Origin: Crenothrix polyspora
GTDB lineage: Bacteria; Pseudomonadota; Gammaproteobacteria; Methylococcales; Methylomonadaceae
NCBI GenBank assembly: GCA_945903675.1
Contig: CAMDOP010000119.1
Location: forward strand, 1 to 9,218
Direction of reading: 5' to 3'
DNA: 9,218 bases
Shown: positions 1 to 6,451 of the stretch, in pieces
How positions within the stretch are numbered: position 1 is the stretch's first letter
Layout: each line of letters begins with the position of its first letter
Translations under genes and position numbers: made by a program
The notes under the pieces: model-generated
What the model was told of the DNA's origin: nothing
The model's input: only the letters and a program-made list of their open reading frames with translations
The model's database searches: none

Positions 1-2234
1 CCGACATTGAATGAACGCCCCATGCCTGGAACAGCAGTCCCCGCAGCATAGGCTTTTTCTCCCATATAAGTACCGCCTAAAGGCAGGGAATAATTCTTAT
101 CGAGTAGATTGTTTATACCGGCATCGATACGTAAATGTTTCCAACTATAACTGCTGCGCAGGTTGAGCAGTGCGTAACCATCTGTTTTAGGTTCAAGGCG
201 GACGGCTTGCACGTCTGTCTTAGGCGCGACTATGAGTGTTTCGAGGGTGTTGCCCCAGCCGCCGCGTCGATGCTCAAGCGCTACGATGGTATTGAATGGC
301 ATCTGCTGATACAGGTTGCCACCGTTGGTTTCGTTTTCCCCTCTGACATAATTTAAAACGGTTTTACCGATGAAGCTACCGTAATTGCTGTTGTCCCATA
401 ATAGTTTAGACCCGGAAACATCGACGCCGAAAAGATGTGCATCATAGTTGCCCATTTGCAGTAAGTTAAAACCTCCGGATACGGGGCTGGTGCATTTAGA
501 GCCATTAGCGGCTGTTTGGCAAAGACCGGCATCGATATAATTATTGACGCTGGTATAGAAGGGCGTGATCTTGGTTTCCCAGTCATACTGATCGGCATCA
601 TGCCAATTAGCGGTAGCGCTGACAGTGTGGGCGACTTCCGGCTGAAGGTTAATGTTGCCTACATAGCCATTACCATCACCCACCCAATTGTTCATATACA
701 TGTTCATAGGCATGCTCATCCCCGTGCCAGCACGTGACCACGCGAAGCGTTCGTAAAGGTTGGGTGAGCGGGTTTTTCTGGCCACCCCCAGCTCATAAGT
801 CTGCATGTCGTTGTAGGTATAGCGCGTTAATGCCGTCCAATCGATATTGACGTCGGATTGTTTGCGGTTTTGGTTATTGAACATGACTGCATCTGGCGTG
901 AGTTTGCCATAGTCCATGACATTACCTGCATACATTTCCACAATGCCAGCGCGGACACCGAGTTGAGTCAGCCATTGCCGATTCCAGCGCCCCTCCCATT
1001 CACTAAAAAAATCAATGCGGTCCCGCCTTCCTTCATTAATATTCCAATAGGGAGCCGGACCTTGCATCCCTTTTGTTATATCGGAGCCGATCGGATTCCA
1101 CCAATCGCTTAAACGATAACGCTGATACTCACTACCAAGAGTGAGTAAATGCTTATCGGTAATGTCAATGTTGGCTTTAACCGATAGGCCTTCATTGATA
1201 CCATGCGTAGCCATAGGCATATTAGGCATCATAGTAGGAGCGCTGAGGATTTTATCCGACAGGAAATTCATTTTGTGTTGGGCATCTTCGTGATAGGCGC
1301 GGGTTTCCAGATTACCCCATTGGAAACGGCTTTTAGTAAAAATATTTGCAAACCAACTATCATCTCCGGTCATGTCCATGCGCACATTGGGGAAGGCTTG
1401 GTAAGGGATATTTTGCAGTCCCATTTTGATGACGGCAAGATGGTTGACGTTATGCAAGGCCAGAGAAACCGATTGATTTTCAGACTTATAAGATGACGAG
1501 CCCACTACATCATTGCCGTTTATTTTATTTCTGGTGGTGAAATTACCTCCGGCTTTGTAATTACGGGACTGCATGGTTGAGCCCGTGTACTTAAGTTCAG
1601 CGTGTTCGTTGGCTATGGAGGTGGAGACATTAGCACCAAACGCATCACCATTGCTACGATAAAAGCTTGAAGCCTGACCCTTTATCAAGGGTTTCTTGCC
1701 ATCTTGAGAAAATTCGGGATCAGCAGAGTTAACACGAATTGTGCCACCAATACTATCGCCACCCATGCTAACTGGCGTGATGCCAGCTAGCACTTGGGCG
1801 CTTAATACACTGGAGGGCGCGACATAAGAGAGAGCTGGATTCATATGGTTAGCGCAAGCCGAAATCAAATTCATGCCGTCGACTTGGATTCTCAAACGAT
1901 CATCGGCCATACCGTGGATGATGGGGCGGCTAGAAATGCCACCACCACCCGAAAAACTGAGGCCAGGCGTGTATTGCAGCATTTGCGCGGTATCGCTGGC
2001 CGCCGTTCTGGCGAGAGCTATTTCGGAAGGTACGAGATAACTGCCGAACGGTTGGTCGACATTGGCTTTTTGGGCTTTGATGGTTATCGTATCCAAAACA
2101 ACCGGTTCCTCTATGTTTTTTATGCGTTCTTTTTTCTGATTGGATTCTACGGTGGATTTATCAGAAGACTCAAGTTCGGCTGCAGTGCCAATCCCTAAAT
2201 AAAATATTCCCAGCAATAACATATATTTACTCAT
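1..2234 (-). CDS. oprC: TonB-dependent copper receptor, OprC/NosA type (3' end off window)
   Basis: This is an outer-membrane, TonB-energised receptor, probably for copper uptake. My own translation from the ATG at 2232-2234 stays open for 744 codons to the window edge. It starts with a signal peptide (residues 1-19, ending GTAA), then a TonB-box-like segment (DTITIKA, about 48-54), the plug (about 60-180) and a beta barrel. The last visible residues, GRSFNV, are typical of the final strand, so only a few residues are missing. The plug carries CANHM (Cys127, Met131) and the barrel carries HKM (His320, Met322). These match the CxxxM and HxM copper ligands known from Pseudomonas OprC, with similar spacing. 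Met-rich segments lie at about 335-341 and 506-514. An AGAGG ribosome site precedes the ATG by six bases. No frameshift was seen. The family call is strong; copper as substrate is inferred from the ligands. Confidence 0.93.
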   Translation of the reverse strand, partial: MSKYMLLLGIFYLGIGTAAELESSDKSTVESNQKKERIKNIEEPVVLDTITIKAQKANVDQPFGSYLVPSEIALARTAASDTAQMLQYTPGLSFSGGGGISSRPIIHGMADDRLRIQVDGMNLISACANHMNPALSYVAPSSVLSAQVLAGITPVSMGGDSIGGTIRVNSADPEFSQDGKKPLIKGQASSFYRSNGDAFGANVSTSIANEHAELKYTGSTMQSRNYKAGGNFTTRNKINGNDVVGSSSYKSENQSVSLALHNVNHLAVIKMGLQNIPYQAFPNVRMDMTGDDSWFANIFTKSRFQWGNLETRAYHEDAQHKMNFLSDKILSAPTMMPNMPMATHGINEGLSVKANIDITDKHLLTLGSEYQRYRLSDWWNPIGSDITKGMQGPAPYWNINEGRRDRIDFFSEWEGRWNRQWLTQLGVRAGIVEMYAGNVMDYGKLTPDAVMFNNQNRKQSDVNIDWTALTRYTYNDMQTYELGVARKTRSPNLYERFAWSRAGTGMSMPMNMYMNNWVGDGNGYVGNINLQPEVAHTVSATANWHDADQYDWETKITPFYTSVNNYIDAGLCQTAANGSKCTSPVSGGFNLLQMGNYDAHLFGVDVSGSKLLWDNSNYGSFIGKTVLNYVRGENETNGGNLYQQMPFNTIVALEHRRGGWGNTLETLIVAPKTDVQAVRLEPKTDGYALLNLRSSYSWKHLRIDAGINNLLDKNYSLPLGGTYMGEKAYAAGTAVPGMGRSFNV

Positions 2235-2502
2235 TTATATCCTCTACAAATAGTTTGAACAAAACAGTTCACTAAATGTATTACACATTTCATGCCAAAA
2301 CTTAAGAACATTGTCATTACTACATATGCGGTTATTATCGGGTGAGTATTTTTTTAATAAAGTGTGGCATATGACGCATTTAGTATGTTAAATAACCTTG
2401 TTTAATTACTGATCTTACGCAGCCATTCAACGGTTTATAAAAAAAATATAATGAGATCGCTATCGCGACGATGAGTTAATCGGGTAATCGCACCCGAGAG
2501 CG
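2235..2502. other. AT-rich leader between copper receptor and repeat element
   Basis: This stretch holds no ORF with coding character. It must contain the promoter of the minus-strand receptor gene, but I could not settle a convincing -35/-10 pair. TTGGCATG appears on the minus strand around 2290, but the matching TTGC element of a sigma-54 promoter is absent. Confidence 0.5.
2257..2291. promoter_or_regulatory. Small inverted repeats upstream of the copper receptor, possible operator
   Basis: Just upstream of the receptor start are two short inverted repeats. One is TGAAC-N6-GTTCA and the other is AAATGT-N5-ACATTT (2275-2280 with 2286-2291). They lie within about 60 bases of the ATG, where a repressor or activator site for a metal-controlled gene would be expected. 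I recognise no specific regulator (no Fur or CueR consensus), and arms of five or six bases in AT-rich DNA can arise by chance. Confidence 0.2.
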
Positions 2503-2692
2503 AGATACTTTCTTTTGCTCCGCCAAAAGAAAGTATCCAAAGAAAAGGCGGCTCGGTTGCAGCTGGATCCTGCGCTCCTCGATTTTGTCGGGGGTCGGTA
2601 GAGAGGGCTTCCTGCCCTCCTACCGACGCGCGGCATCCATGCCGCGCCCCTTCGGGCTAATCCCAACAAAACCTGCGGTGCTCGGCGCGGTA
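2503..2692. repeat. Hairpin-rich dispersed repeat element
   Basis: This GC-rich block consists of consecutive perfect or near-perfect inverted repeats. They are ATACTTTCTTTT (2505-2516) with its complement at 2525-2536; GTCGGTAG (2594-2601) with 2620-2627, extended by AGGGC/GCCCT inside; and GCGCGGCAT (2628-2636) with 2639-2647. The phrase ACTTTCTTTTGCTCCGCC followed by AAAAGAAAGTA resembles a non-coding repeat I know from many gammaproteobacterial genomes, where it is often mis-annotated as short proteins containing FFxRSKRKY-like strings. No transposase is present, so any movement would need help from elsewhere. Exact borders are uncertain. Confidence 0.6.
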
Positions 2693-2730
2693 AACGAGAG
2701 TAAAACAACGTTACTGATGTAACATCAGTG
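2693..2730. repeat. Left copy of hairpin repeat flanking tpm
   Basis: Bases 2693-2716 match 3454-3477 at 23 of 24 positions (the single difference is G against A in AGARTAAAACAA), and the similarity continues loosely into GTAACATCAGT. This copy has lost most of the left arm seen in the right copy and abuts the hairpin-rich element. It carries its own small stem, ACTGATG (2713-2719) with CATCAGT (2723-2729). Confidence 0.7.
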
Positions 2731-2782
2731 ATTAAGTAATAAACGGTTTTATTTTATTAAATTAACTCATACTATCACTTCT

Positions 2783-3442
2783 ATGAACACAGATTATTGG
2801 CTTGAAAGCTGGAAGCAAAACAAAATTGGATTTCATCAACATGAAATCAATGGTCACCTTAGCTCTTTTTGGAAACAATTAAACGCTGAGGATCAATCTC
2901 AAGTATTCCTACCGCTGTGTGGTAAGAGTCTCGATCTTTTATGGTTACGTCAGCAAGGTCATCATGTACTTGGCATAGAAATCAGTGCTATTGCGATACT
3001 CGATTTTTTTGTCGAAAATAACCTAACCTTTAATAGTCGATATCAAAATGACTTACAAATTTGGGAGTCAGAACATTTAACTATTTTGCAAGATGATTTT
3101 TTCAACCTAACAGCACATCAGCTATTAGACGTAGCAGGTGTTTTTGATAGGGCAGCATTGGTTGCCTTACCTATTAGTCTTCGTCAGAAGTATGCTCAAC
3201 ACTTAAAAAATATTTTGTCTGAGAAAGCAAAAATTTTACTCATTGCCTTTGAATATGATCAATCAAAAATGGATGGTCCACCCTTTGCGGTCCATGAAGC
3301 TGAAATTCATGAACTCTATGGGGATCGTTATGAAATCAAACTATTGTTGAGTCAAGATGCACTAGATAATTACCCCTCATTTAGAAGTCGAGGATTAAGC
3401 TGTTTAACAGAGAAAGTGTATTTGCTGACACCTACTATTTGA
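2783..3442 (+). CDS. tpm: Thiopurine S-methyltransferase (bacterial TPMT)
   Basis: This cytoplasmic SAM-dependent methyltransferase transfers methyl groups to thiol substrates. Bacterial members are also linked to methylation of selenium and tellurium oxyanions. The 219 residues match the usual length of about 216-218. Family signatures occur in order: YWLESWKQNKIGFH (5-18) at the N-terminal substrate/SAM region; VFLPLCGKSLDLLWL (41-55), the SAM-binding motif I; GHHVLGIEIS (59-68), with the ribose-binding acidic residue; FDRAALVALP (121-130), motif IV; and MDGPPFAV (163-170). No Shine-Dalgarno sequence is evident before the ATG, so translation may be weak or leaderless. Its base composition is visibly more AT-rich than its neighbours: 60-base rows I counted by hand gave 27-43% GC, against about 45-50% in the receptor and tolC-like genes. 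It also lies between two copies of a small repeat, which hints at acquisition as a unit. The physiological substrate is not known from sequence. Confidence 0.94.
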   Translation: MNTDYWLESWKQNKIGFHQHEINGHLSSFWKQLNAEDQSQVFLPLCGKSLDLLWLRQQGHHVLGIEISAIAILDFFVENNLTFNSRYQNDLQIWESEHLTILQDDFFNLTAHQLLDVAGVFDRAALVALPISLRQKYAQHLKNILSEKAKILLIAFEYDQSKMDGPPFAVHEAEIHELYGDRYEIKLLLSQDALDNYPSFRSRGLSCLTEKVYLLTPTI

Positions 3443-3485
3443 TGTTACGCAGTAACGAGAATAAAACAACGTTACTGCGTAACAT
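3442..3485. repeat. Perfect 16-bp hairpin at tpm end, right copy of flanking repeat
   Basis: ATGTTACGCAGTAACG (3442-3457) pairs perfectly with 3470-3485 around the 12-base loop AGAATAAAACAA. It begins on the last base of the tpm stop codon and lies between the convergent tpm and sigma-54 activator genes. It could therefore stop transcription from both sides, but no T-run follows on either strand, so it is not a textbook intrinsic terminator. Bases 3454-3477 duplicate the segment upstream of tpm. Confidence 0.7.
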
Positions 3486-3496
3486 TAGTTAGTGAC

Positions 3497-4885
3497 CTAA
3501 GTTTCTATTTTATATTTTTTCCGTTTACGCCAAAAGGTTGCTCGGCTCATTCCAGCATACTGTGCAGCTGCTTCTAAATGCCCACCAGACATCTCCAAGG
3601 CTACGCGGATAAGTTCTGCTTCATTTTGGTGTTTAGGTCGTTTGGGTGGCGAGAGGGGATTTGTTGTTGATAACAAAAAGGATTCCCTAAATTCTGGGGG
3701 TAAATCCTGTACACATAACTCATTACCGCGGCCTACAGCATAGGCATATTCGATGACATTGTTCAATTCACGGACATTGCCCGGCCATTGATAATCTAAC
3801 AAGCAGCGCATGGCATCTGGGGCGATACTGTCAATGTGACGGCGACTGTTTAGATTGTGTATGTTAATGCGGTGCCAAAGTAGTAAGTTGACATCCAAGC
3901 GTCTATCTCTAAGTGGCGGCAGAAACACCGGTACCACGCGTAGGCGGTACATTAAATCTTCTCTAAAGCGACCAGCTTTGACTTCATCACGTAAGGAACG
4001 GTGAGTGGCGGCGATAATACGCACATCGACCTTAACGGCTTCATGGCCACCTACAGGTATAAAGCTTTGTTCTTGAAGCACACGTAGTAACTTTGATTGC
4101 AGTTCTAGTGGCAGTTCGGCTACTTCATCAAGGAAGAGGGTGCCGCCATTAGCACGTTGAAATAAGCCGGCATGATTGTTTATAGCGCCAGTAAAAGCAC
4201 CTTTAACATGACCAAATAATTCGCTTTCCAATAAGTTTGGGCTAAGCGCTGCACAGTTAATAGCCAGAAAGTGCTGGTCGCGGCGCAGGCTTTCTAAATG
4301 TAAGGCCTGAGCCACTAACTCTTTGCCTGTACCAGATTCTCCACGAATGAGTACGGTGGCTTCGGTTTCAGAGACATTTCGTATGAGTTTGATAGATTCT
4401 TGCATGATAGGATCTTGCGTCAAAATACCATGAAAGCTAGTGATATCATCCTGTTTGCCGATGATGGGGCTGAATGTGTTTTGTGGCTGTAGAAATTCTA
4501 GTGCGCCTGCGAACTGGCCTTTAGCATCGACAAAAGTGTGTAGAGATCGGTAGCAGTTTATAACTACGCCATCTTTTTTGTGTAGATTGACTGGGTGCGC
4601 TTTAATAATAGCTTGATTGGTCACATGACATGGATTTGATGCATCAGCGCTGTTAAATATTTCAATACAGGGTTTATCAAGCACCTCAGATGCTGACCAA
4701 CCAAATAATTTCTCCGCGCCTTTACTCCAAAATATTATAGTGCCGTTAATATCGACGGCAAGAACGGCTGCATTACCTATTAAATCAGTGATTGTGTCGA
4801 TAACTTGATCAGGGCCTAGTCGTGTTAACCAGTGCTTGAAATAGTCTGAGGATTGGTTCATGAGGAGATGATCGGTATGTTTCAT
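3497..4885 (-). CDS. PAS-domain sigma-54-dependent transcriptional activator
   Basis: This is a bacterial enhancer-binding protein that activates sigma-54 RNA polymerase through ATP hydrolysis. A PAS sensor domain spans about residues 30-135. The AAA+ core has Walker A GESGTGKE (182-189), the sigma-54-contacting loop GAFTGA (229-234), Walker B GTLFLDE (248-254), sensor I IIAATH (290-295), an arginine-finger region FREDLMYRL (307-315) and sensor II WPGNVREL (367-374). A Fis-type helix-turn-helix ends the protein (about 422-458, ending SRATFWRKRKKYKIET). All catalytic motifs are intact. There is no receiver domain, so it is likely controlled by a ligand or redox signal through the PAS domain, which holds Cys73, Cys86-His87 and Cys111. 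No clear ribosome site precedes the ATG at 4885; Met9 is a possible alternative start. It has no partner kinase here. Its target is unknown, but a consensus sigma-54 promoter lies 1.5 kb away in front of the efflux operon. Confidence 0.92.
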   Translation of the reverse strand: MKHTDHLLMNQSSDYFKHWLTRLGPDQVIDTITDLIGNAAVLAVDINGTIIFWSKGAEKLFGWSASEVLDKPCIEIFNSADASNPCHVTNQAIIKAHPVNLHKKDGVVINCYRSLHTFVDAKGQFAGALEFLQPQNTFSPIIGKQDDITSFHGILTQDPIMQESIKLIRNVSETEATVLIRGESGTGKELVAQALHLESLRRDQHFLAINCAALSPNLLESELFGHVKGAFTGAINNHAGLFQRANGGTLFLDEVAELPLELQSKLLRVLQEQSFIPVGGHEAVKVDVRIIAATHRSLRDEVKAGRFREDLMYRLRVVPVFLPPLRDRRLDVNLLLWHRINIHNLNSRRHIDSIAPDAMRCLLDYQWPGNVRELNNVIEYAYAVGRGNELCVQDLPPEFRESFLLSTTNPLSPPKRPKHQNEAELIRVALEMSGGHLEAAAQYAGMSRATFWRKRKKYKIET

Positions 4886-4929
4886 TGTGTTGCATAGCGT
4901 ATCACAGCGACTACATTAGATCGAATGTC

Positions 4930-4955
4930 CTGCGCTTATCCTAGGATAAGCGCAG
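4930..4955. promoter_or_regulatory. Perfect 26-bp palindrome upstream of sigma-54 activator
   Basis: CTGCGCTTATCCT (4930-4942) is followed directly by its exact reverse complement (4943-4955), giving a loop-free dyad in the 84-base gap between the two minus-strand genes, about 45 bases before the activator start. It could terminate the upstream gene, but no T-run follows on the minus strand (only TTTG on the plus side). A dyad with no loop is also typical of a dimeric protein-binding site, so autoregulation of the activator is an alternative. The choice between the two is open. Confidence 0.5.
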
Positions 4956-4969
4956 TTTGTCATCTTAAG

Positions 4970-5584
4970 CTAAACAATGATTATTGTTACGGGCGCACAA
5001 TAATCGCTAGTACCATCAGGTGTTATAACACAGAAGCGAAAATCACAACTCGTCTTAACGGGTAAGTTTTTCACCACATAAGTGGCGCGTGTACTACTAC
5101 CAATGTAAACCCAAACAGCGGGCACTCCAGGCTTGGCATCAGAAGACATTTCCCAATGATACGTCGCTGCCCTATCAATAGCTTTAGCCACTAATTTAAC
5201 TTCACCTGGATGCTCTCCATTAAAAGCGGCTAAAGCTGGTTTAGGTGCCATTGCATGTTTTTTAGAGATTTGAAAGCCACTGCTTAATAAGCTGGTTTCA
5301 TCACCTGCAGCGGTGCGATCTACATAGTTAGCTAATTTTCTATAAACTTCATCGGCTTTTTTTTCTGCATCATGCATTGCCGAAACAGCCGTATGTCCCC
5401 CATCTGCAGCCGTCAAAATCGCAGCTTCGAAGGCATCAACAGCGGCTTTTGCATCGACCTCAGTCACATCAGGCGTGGGATAAAGCACATTGCCAAAAAG
5501 TTTGTCATTCACATTTCGATAGAAGATGACTTTTTCTGACACAGAATTATAAACAAAATTTATGAGTACGTTGGGTTTGCTCAT
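4970..5584 (-). CDS. Uncharacterised protein with C-terminal fibronectin III-like domain
   Basis: The 204-residue protein has no signal peptide or membrane segment. Residues about 38-110 look helical and Ala/Asp/Glu/Lys-rich (AKAAVDAFEAAILTAADGG, then HDAEKKADEVYRKLANYVDR) and end in GDETSLLSSGF. Residues about 113-204 look beta-rich and end as a fibronectin III-like strand pattern: WEMSSDAKPG, VWVYIGSSTRATYVV, CDFRFCVITPDG, APVTIIIV. I recall similar two-part proteins annotated only as FN3-domain proteins, with no established role. Three cysteines lie near the end (180, 185, 196). The ATG at 5582-5584 has an AGGT six bases before it, which supports this start. It precedes the sigma-54 activator in the same orientation, so the two may share a transcript unless the palindrome between them terminates it. 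A protein-interaction role is plausible; no enzymatic motif is visible. Confidence 0.75.
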   Translation of the reverse strand: MSKPNVLINFVYNSVSEKVIFYRNVNDKLFGNVLYPTPDVTEVDAKAAVDAFEAAILTAADGGHTAVSAMHDAEKKADEVYRKLANYVDRTAAGDETSLLSSGFQISKKHAMAPKPALAAFNGEHPGEVKLVAKAIDRAATYHWEMSSDAKPGVPAVWVYIGSSTRATYVVKNLPVKTSCDFRFCVITPDGTSDYCAPVTIIIV

Positions 5585-5643
5585 GGTATTACCTATAAAG
5601 TGAGGGTGGATGATAAAACTTCATTTAAAAGTGACGATGTTAA

Positions 5644-5958
5644 TGAGTTATTGCCACAAGCTAAACTGTTGTAATAACGATTAAGTCGGTTTTTCGGTCT
5701 ATCGGCACTACTGTTACATAGTTCTGGTGTTCTTTTGGGACTATCGGATGTAGTCTTTCAACTACTCGGTCGACTTTTAACACTATCAGCGCTACTCATT
5801 CGCATACTCAGGCTACTGTCCGAACAATACCCGGTGTTGGTTTAACTATCCGGCCAGTTTTTCCTACAACTGCCTCAGTTGTAGGAAAAACACAGCGAGT
5901 AGTAGGGCAAAGTGACGGTGTAGTTAAAGAAGTAGAGGCTATAGTTGTACGTTAAGGC
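5644..5958 (+). repeat. Degenerate 21-bp tandem repeat tract, possibly a decayed heptad-coding gene
   Basis: The sequence falls into about fifteen consecutive 21-base units. In the plus frame with codons beginning at 5665, the units read TVVITIK, SVFRSIG, TTVT*FW, CSFGTIG, CSLSTTR, STFNTIS, ATHSHTQ, ATVRTIP, GVGLTIR, PVFPTTA, SVVGKTQ, RVVGQSD, GVVKEVE, AIVVR*. Position 2 is V, T, S or I in every unit, and position 5 is T in seven of fourteen. The frame is open from 5728 to the stop at 5953-5955 but contains no ATG. TAG interrupts it in unit 3, and TGA and TAA occur in the unit before 5665. A leucine-rich reading (GLSALLL and similar) appears in another frame. It is either a decayed repeat protein or a non-coding 21-bp repeat; I recognise no family. 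Confidence 0.55.
5858..5890. terminator. 15-bp-stem hairpin inside the 21-bp repeat tract, possible bidirectional terminator
   Basis: TTTTTCCTACAACTG (5858-5872) pairs perfectly with 5876-5890 around the loop CCT. The A/T-run ends of the arms resemble a two-way intrinsic terminator, except that the T-runs lie within the stem rather than after it. It sits exactly where two 21-base repeat units meet. No gene of clear identity ends here, so its role is unclear. Confidence 0.4.
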
Positions 5959-6340
5959 TGACTAGAGAGTAAGTCTAATAATTATGGCTACGTACTCATT
6001 GATATGGTAGAAAAATAAATTGTTAAGGCCGAATTTATCTAGTAATAAAGGTAAGTTTTTAAATTATTTCATAACCAAGCTTTCTAAACAAGCACTTTTT
6101 GCAACTGAACAATTGGCGTAGGTTTTACTATCGTCCTCATCTAGCGCACATATACAACTACCGTAGCGGCAGGAAGCTATATGACCCTATATATTAGTAT
6201 TTTCCTACCGAATTGATGCCGTGTATTGACGCTTATAAGGGTGTTTCAATAGCGCTGTGCAACGTATCATGACCTCTCTTTGAAACAAGAAGGATCTTAA
6301 TAAAATAACGAATTTTATAATAAACAATAGCTTGGCTTTA
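5959..6340. other. Gene-free AT-rich stretch upstream of the sigma-54 promoter
   Basis: No ORF with coding character or ribosome site is visible on either strand. The only notable structure is a pair of inverted half-sites, TGTTTCAA (6242-6249) and TTGAAACA (6280-6287), listed separately. Confidence 0.5.
6242..6287. promoter_or_regulatory. Inverted half-sites TGTTTCAA / TTGAAACA, candidate enhancer site
   Basis: Two exact 8-base inverted half-sites sit 30 bases apart, about 90-135 bases upstream of the start point predicted from the sigma-54 promoter. That is where enhancer-binding proteins usually attach. The spacing is wider than in most known activator dyads, so this is only a candidate. 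Confidence 0.3.
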
Positions 6341-6349
6341 AAATAAAAC

Positions 6350-6365
6350 TGGCATGTAATTTGCT
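6350..6365 (+). promoter_or_regulatory. Sigma-54 (-24/-12) promoter of the efflux operon
   Basis: TGGCATG-TAAT-TTGCT matches the sigma-54 consensus TGGCAYR-N4-TTGCW at every conserved position, including GG at -24 and GC at -12 exactly twelve bases apart. Transcription would begin near 6376 and enter the DUF2892 gene about 200 bases downstream. A complete sigma-54 activator gene lies 1.5 kb to the left, which makes a local regulatory pair plausible. Confidence 0.7.
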
Positions 6366-6414
6366 TTTTATAAAAGCAGAAAGATAAAAGGTTGGGTGCT
6401 GTTCTGGTGAGTTA

Positions 6415-6448
<34 letters not shown>

Positions 6449-6451
6449 GAC

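Noticed and set aside
135..2198. Several plus-strand ORFs of 73-117 codons opposite the TonB receptor
   Set aside because: They are antisense to a receptor frame that is open without interruption and carries clear family motifs; none resembles a known protein.
2285..2305. Sigma-54 promoter for the copper receptor (TTGGCATG on the minus strand)
   Set aside because: The -12 element is absent: GTGT stands where TTGC would be required.
2460..2708. Minus-strand ORF of 82 codons across the hairpin-rich element
   Set aside because: Its sequence is Arg/Pro/Ala-rich low-complexity translation of inverted repeats, with FFWRSKRKY, a string typical of mis-called repeat ORFs, and no supporting ribosome site.
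3441..3487. Resemblance to integron sites (GATGTTACGCAG and TAAAACAACGTTA recall the attI1 region)
   Set aside because: The arms do not fit the GTTRRRY/RYYYAAC core-site rules, no integrase is present, and the similarity is explained by a simple perfect inverted repeat.
3497..4885. NorR identity for the sigma-54 activator
   Set aside because: NorR has a GAF-type sensor domain and lies next to flavorubredoxin genes; here the sensor is PAS-like and no such neighbour exists.
5644..5958. CRISPR-like array or retron RNA in the periodic region
   Set aside because: The units are contiguous and degenerate with no constant repeat/variable spacer alternation, and no Cas or reverse transcriptase gene is near.
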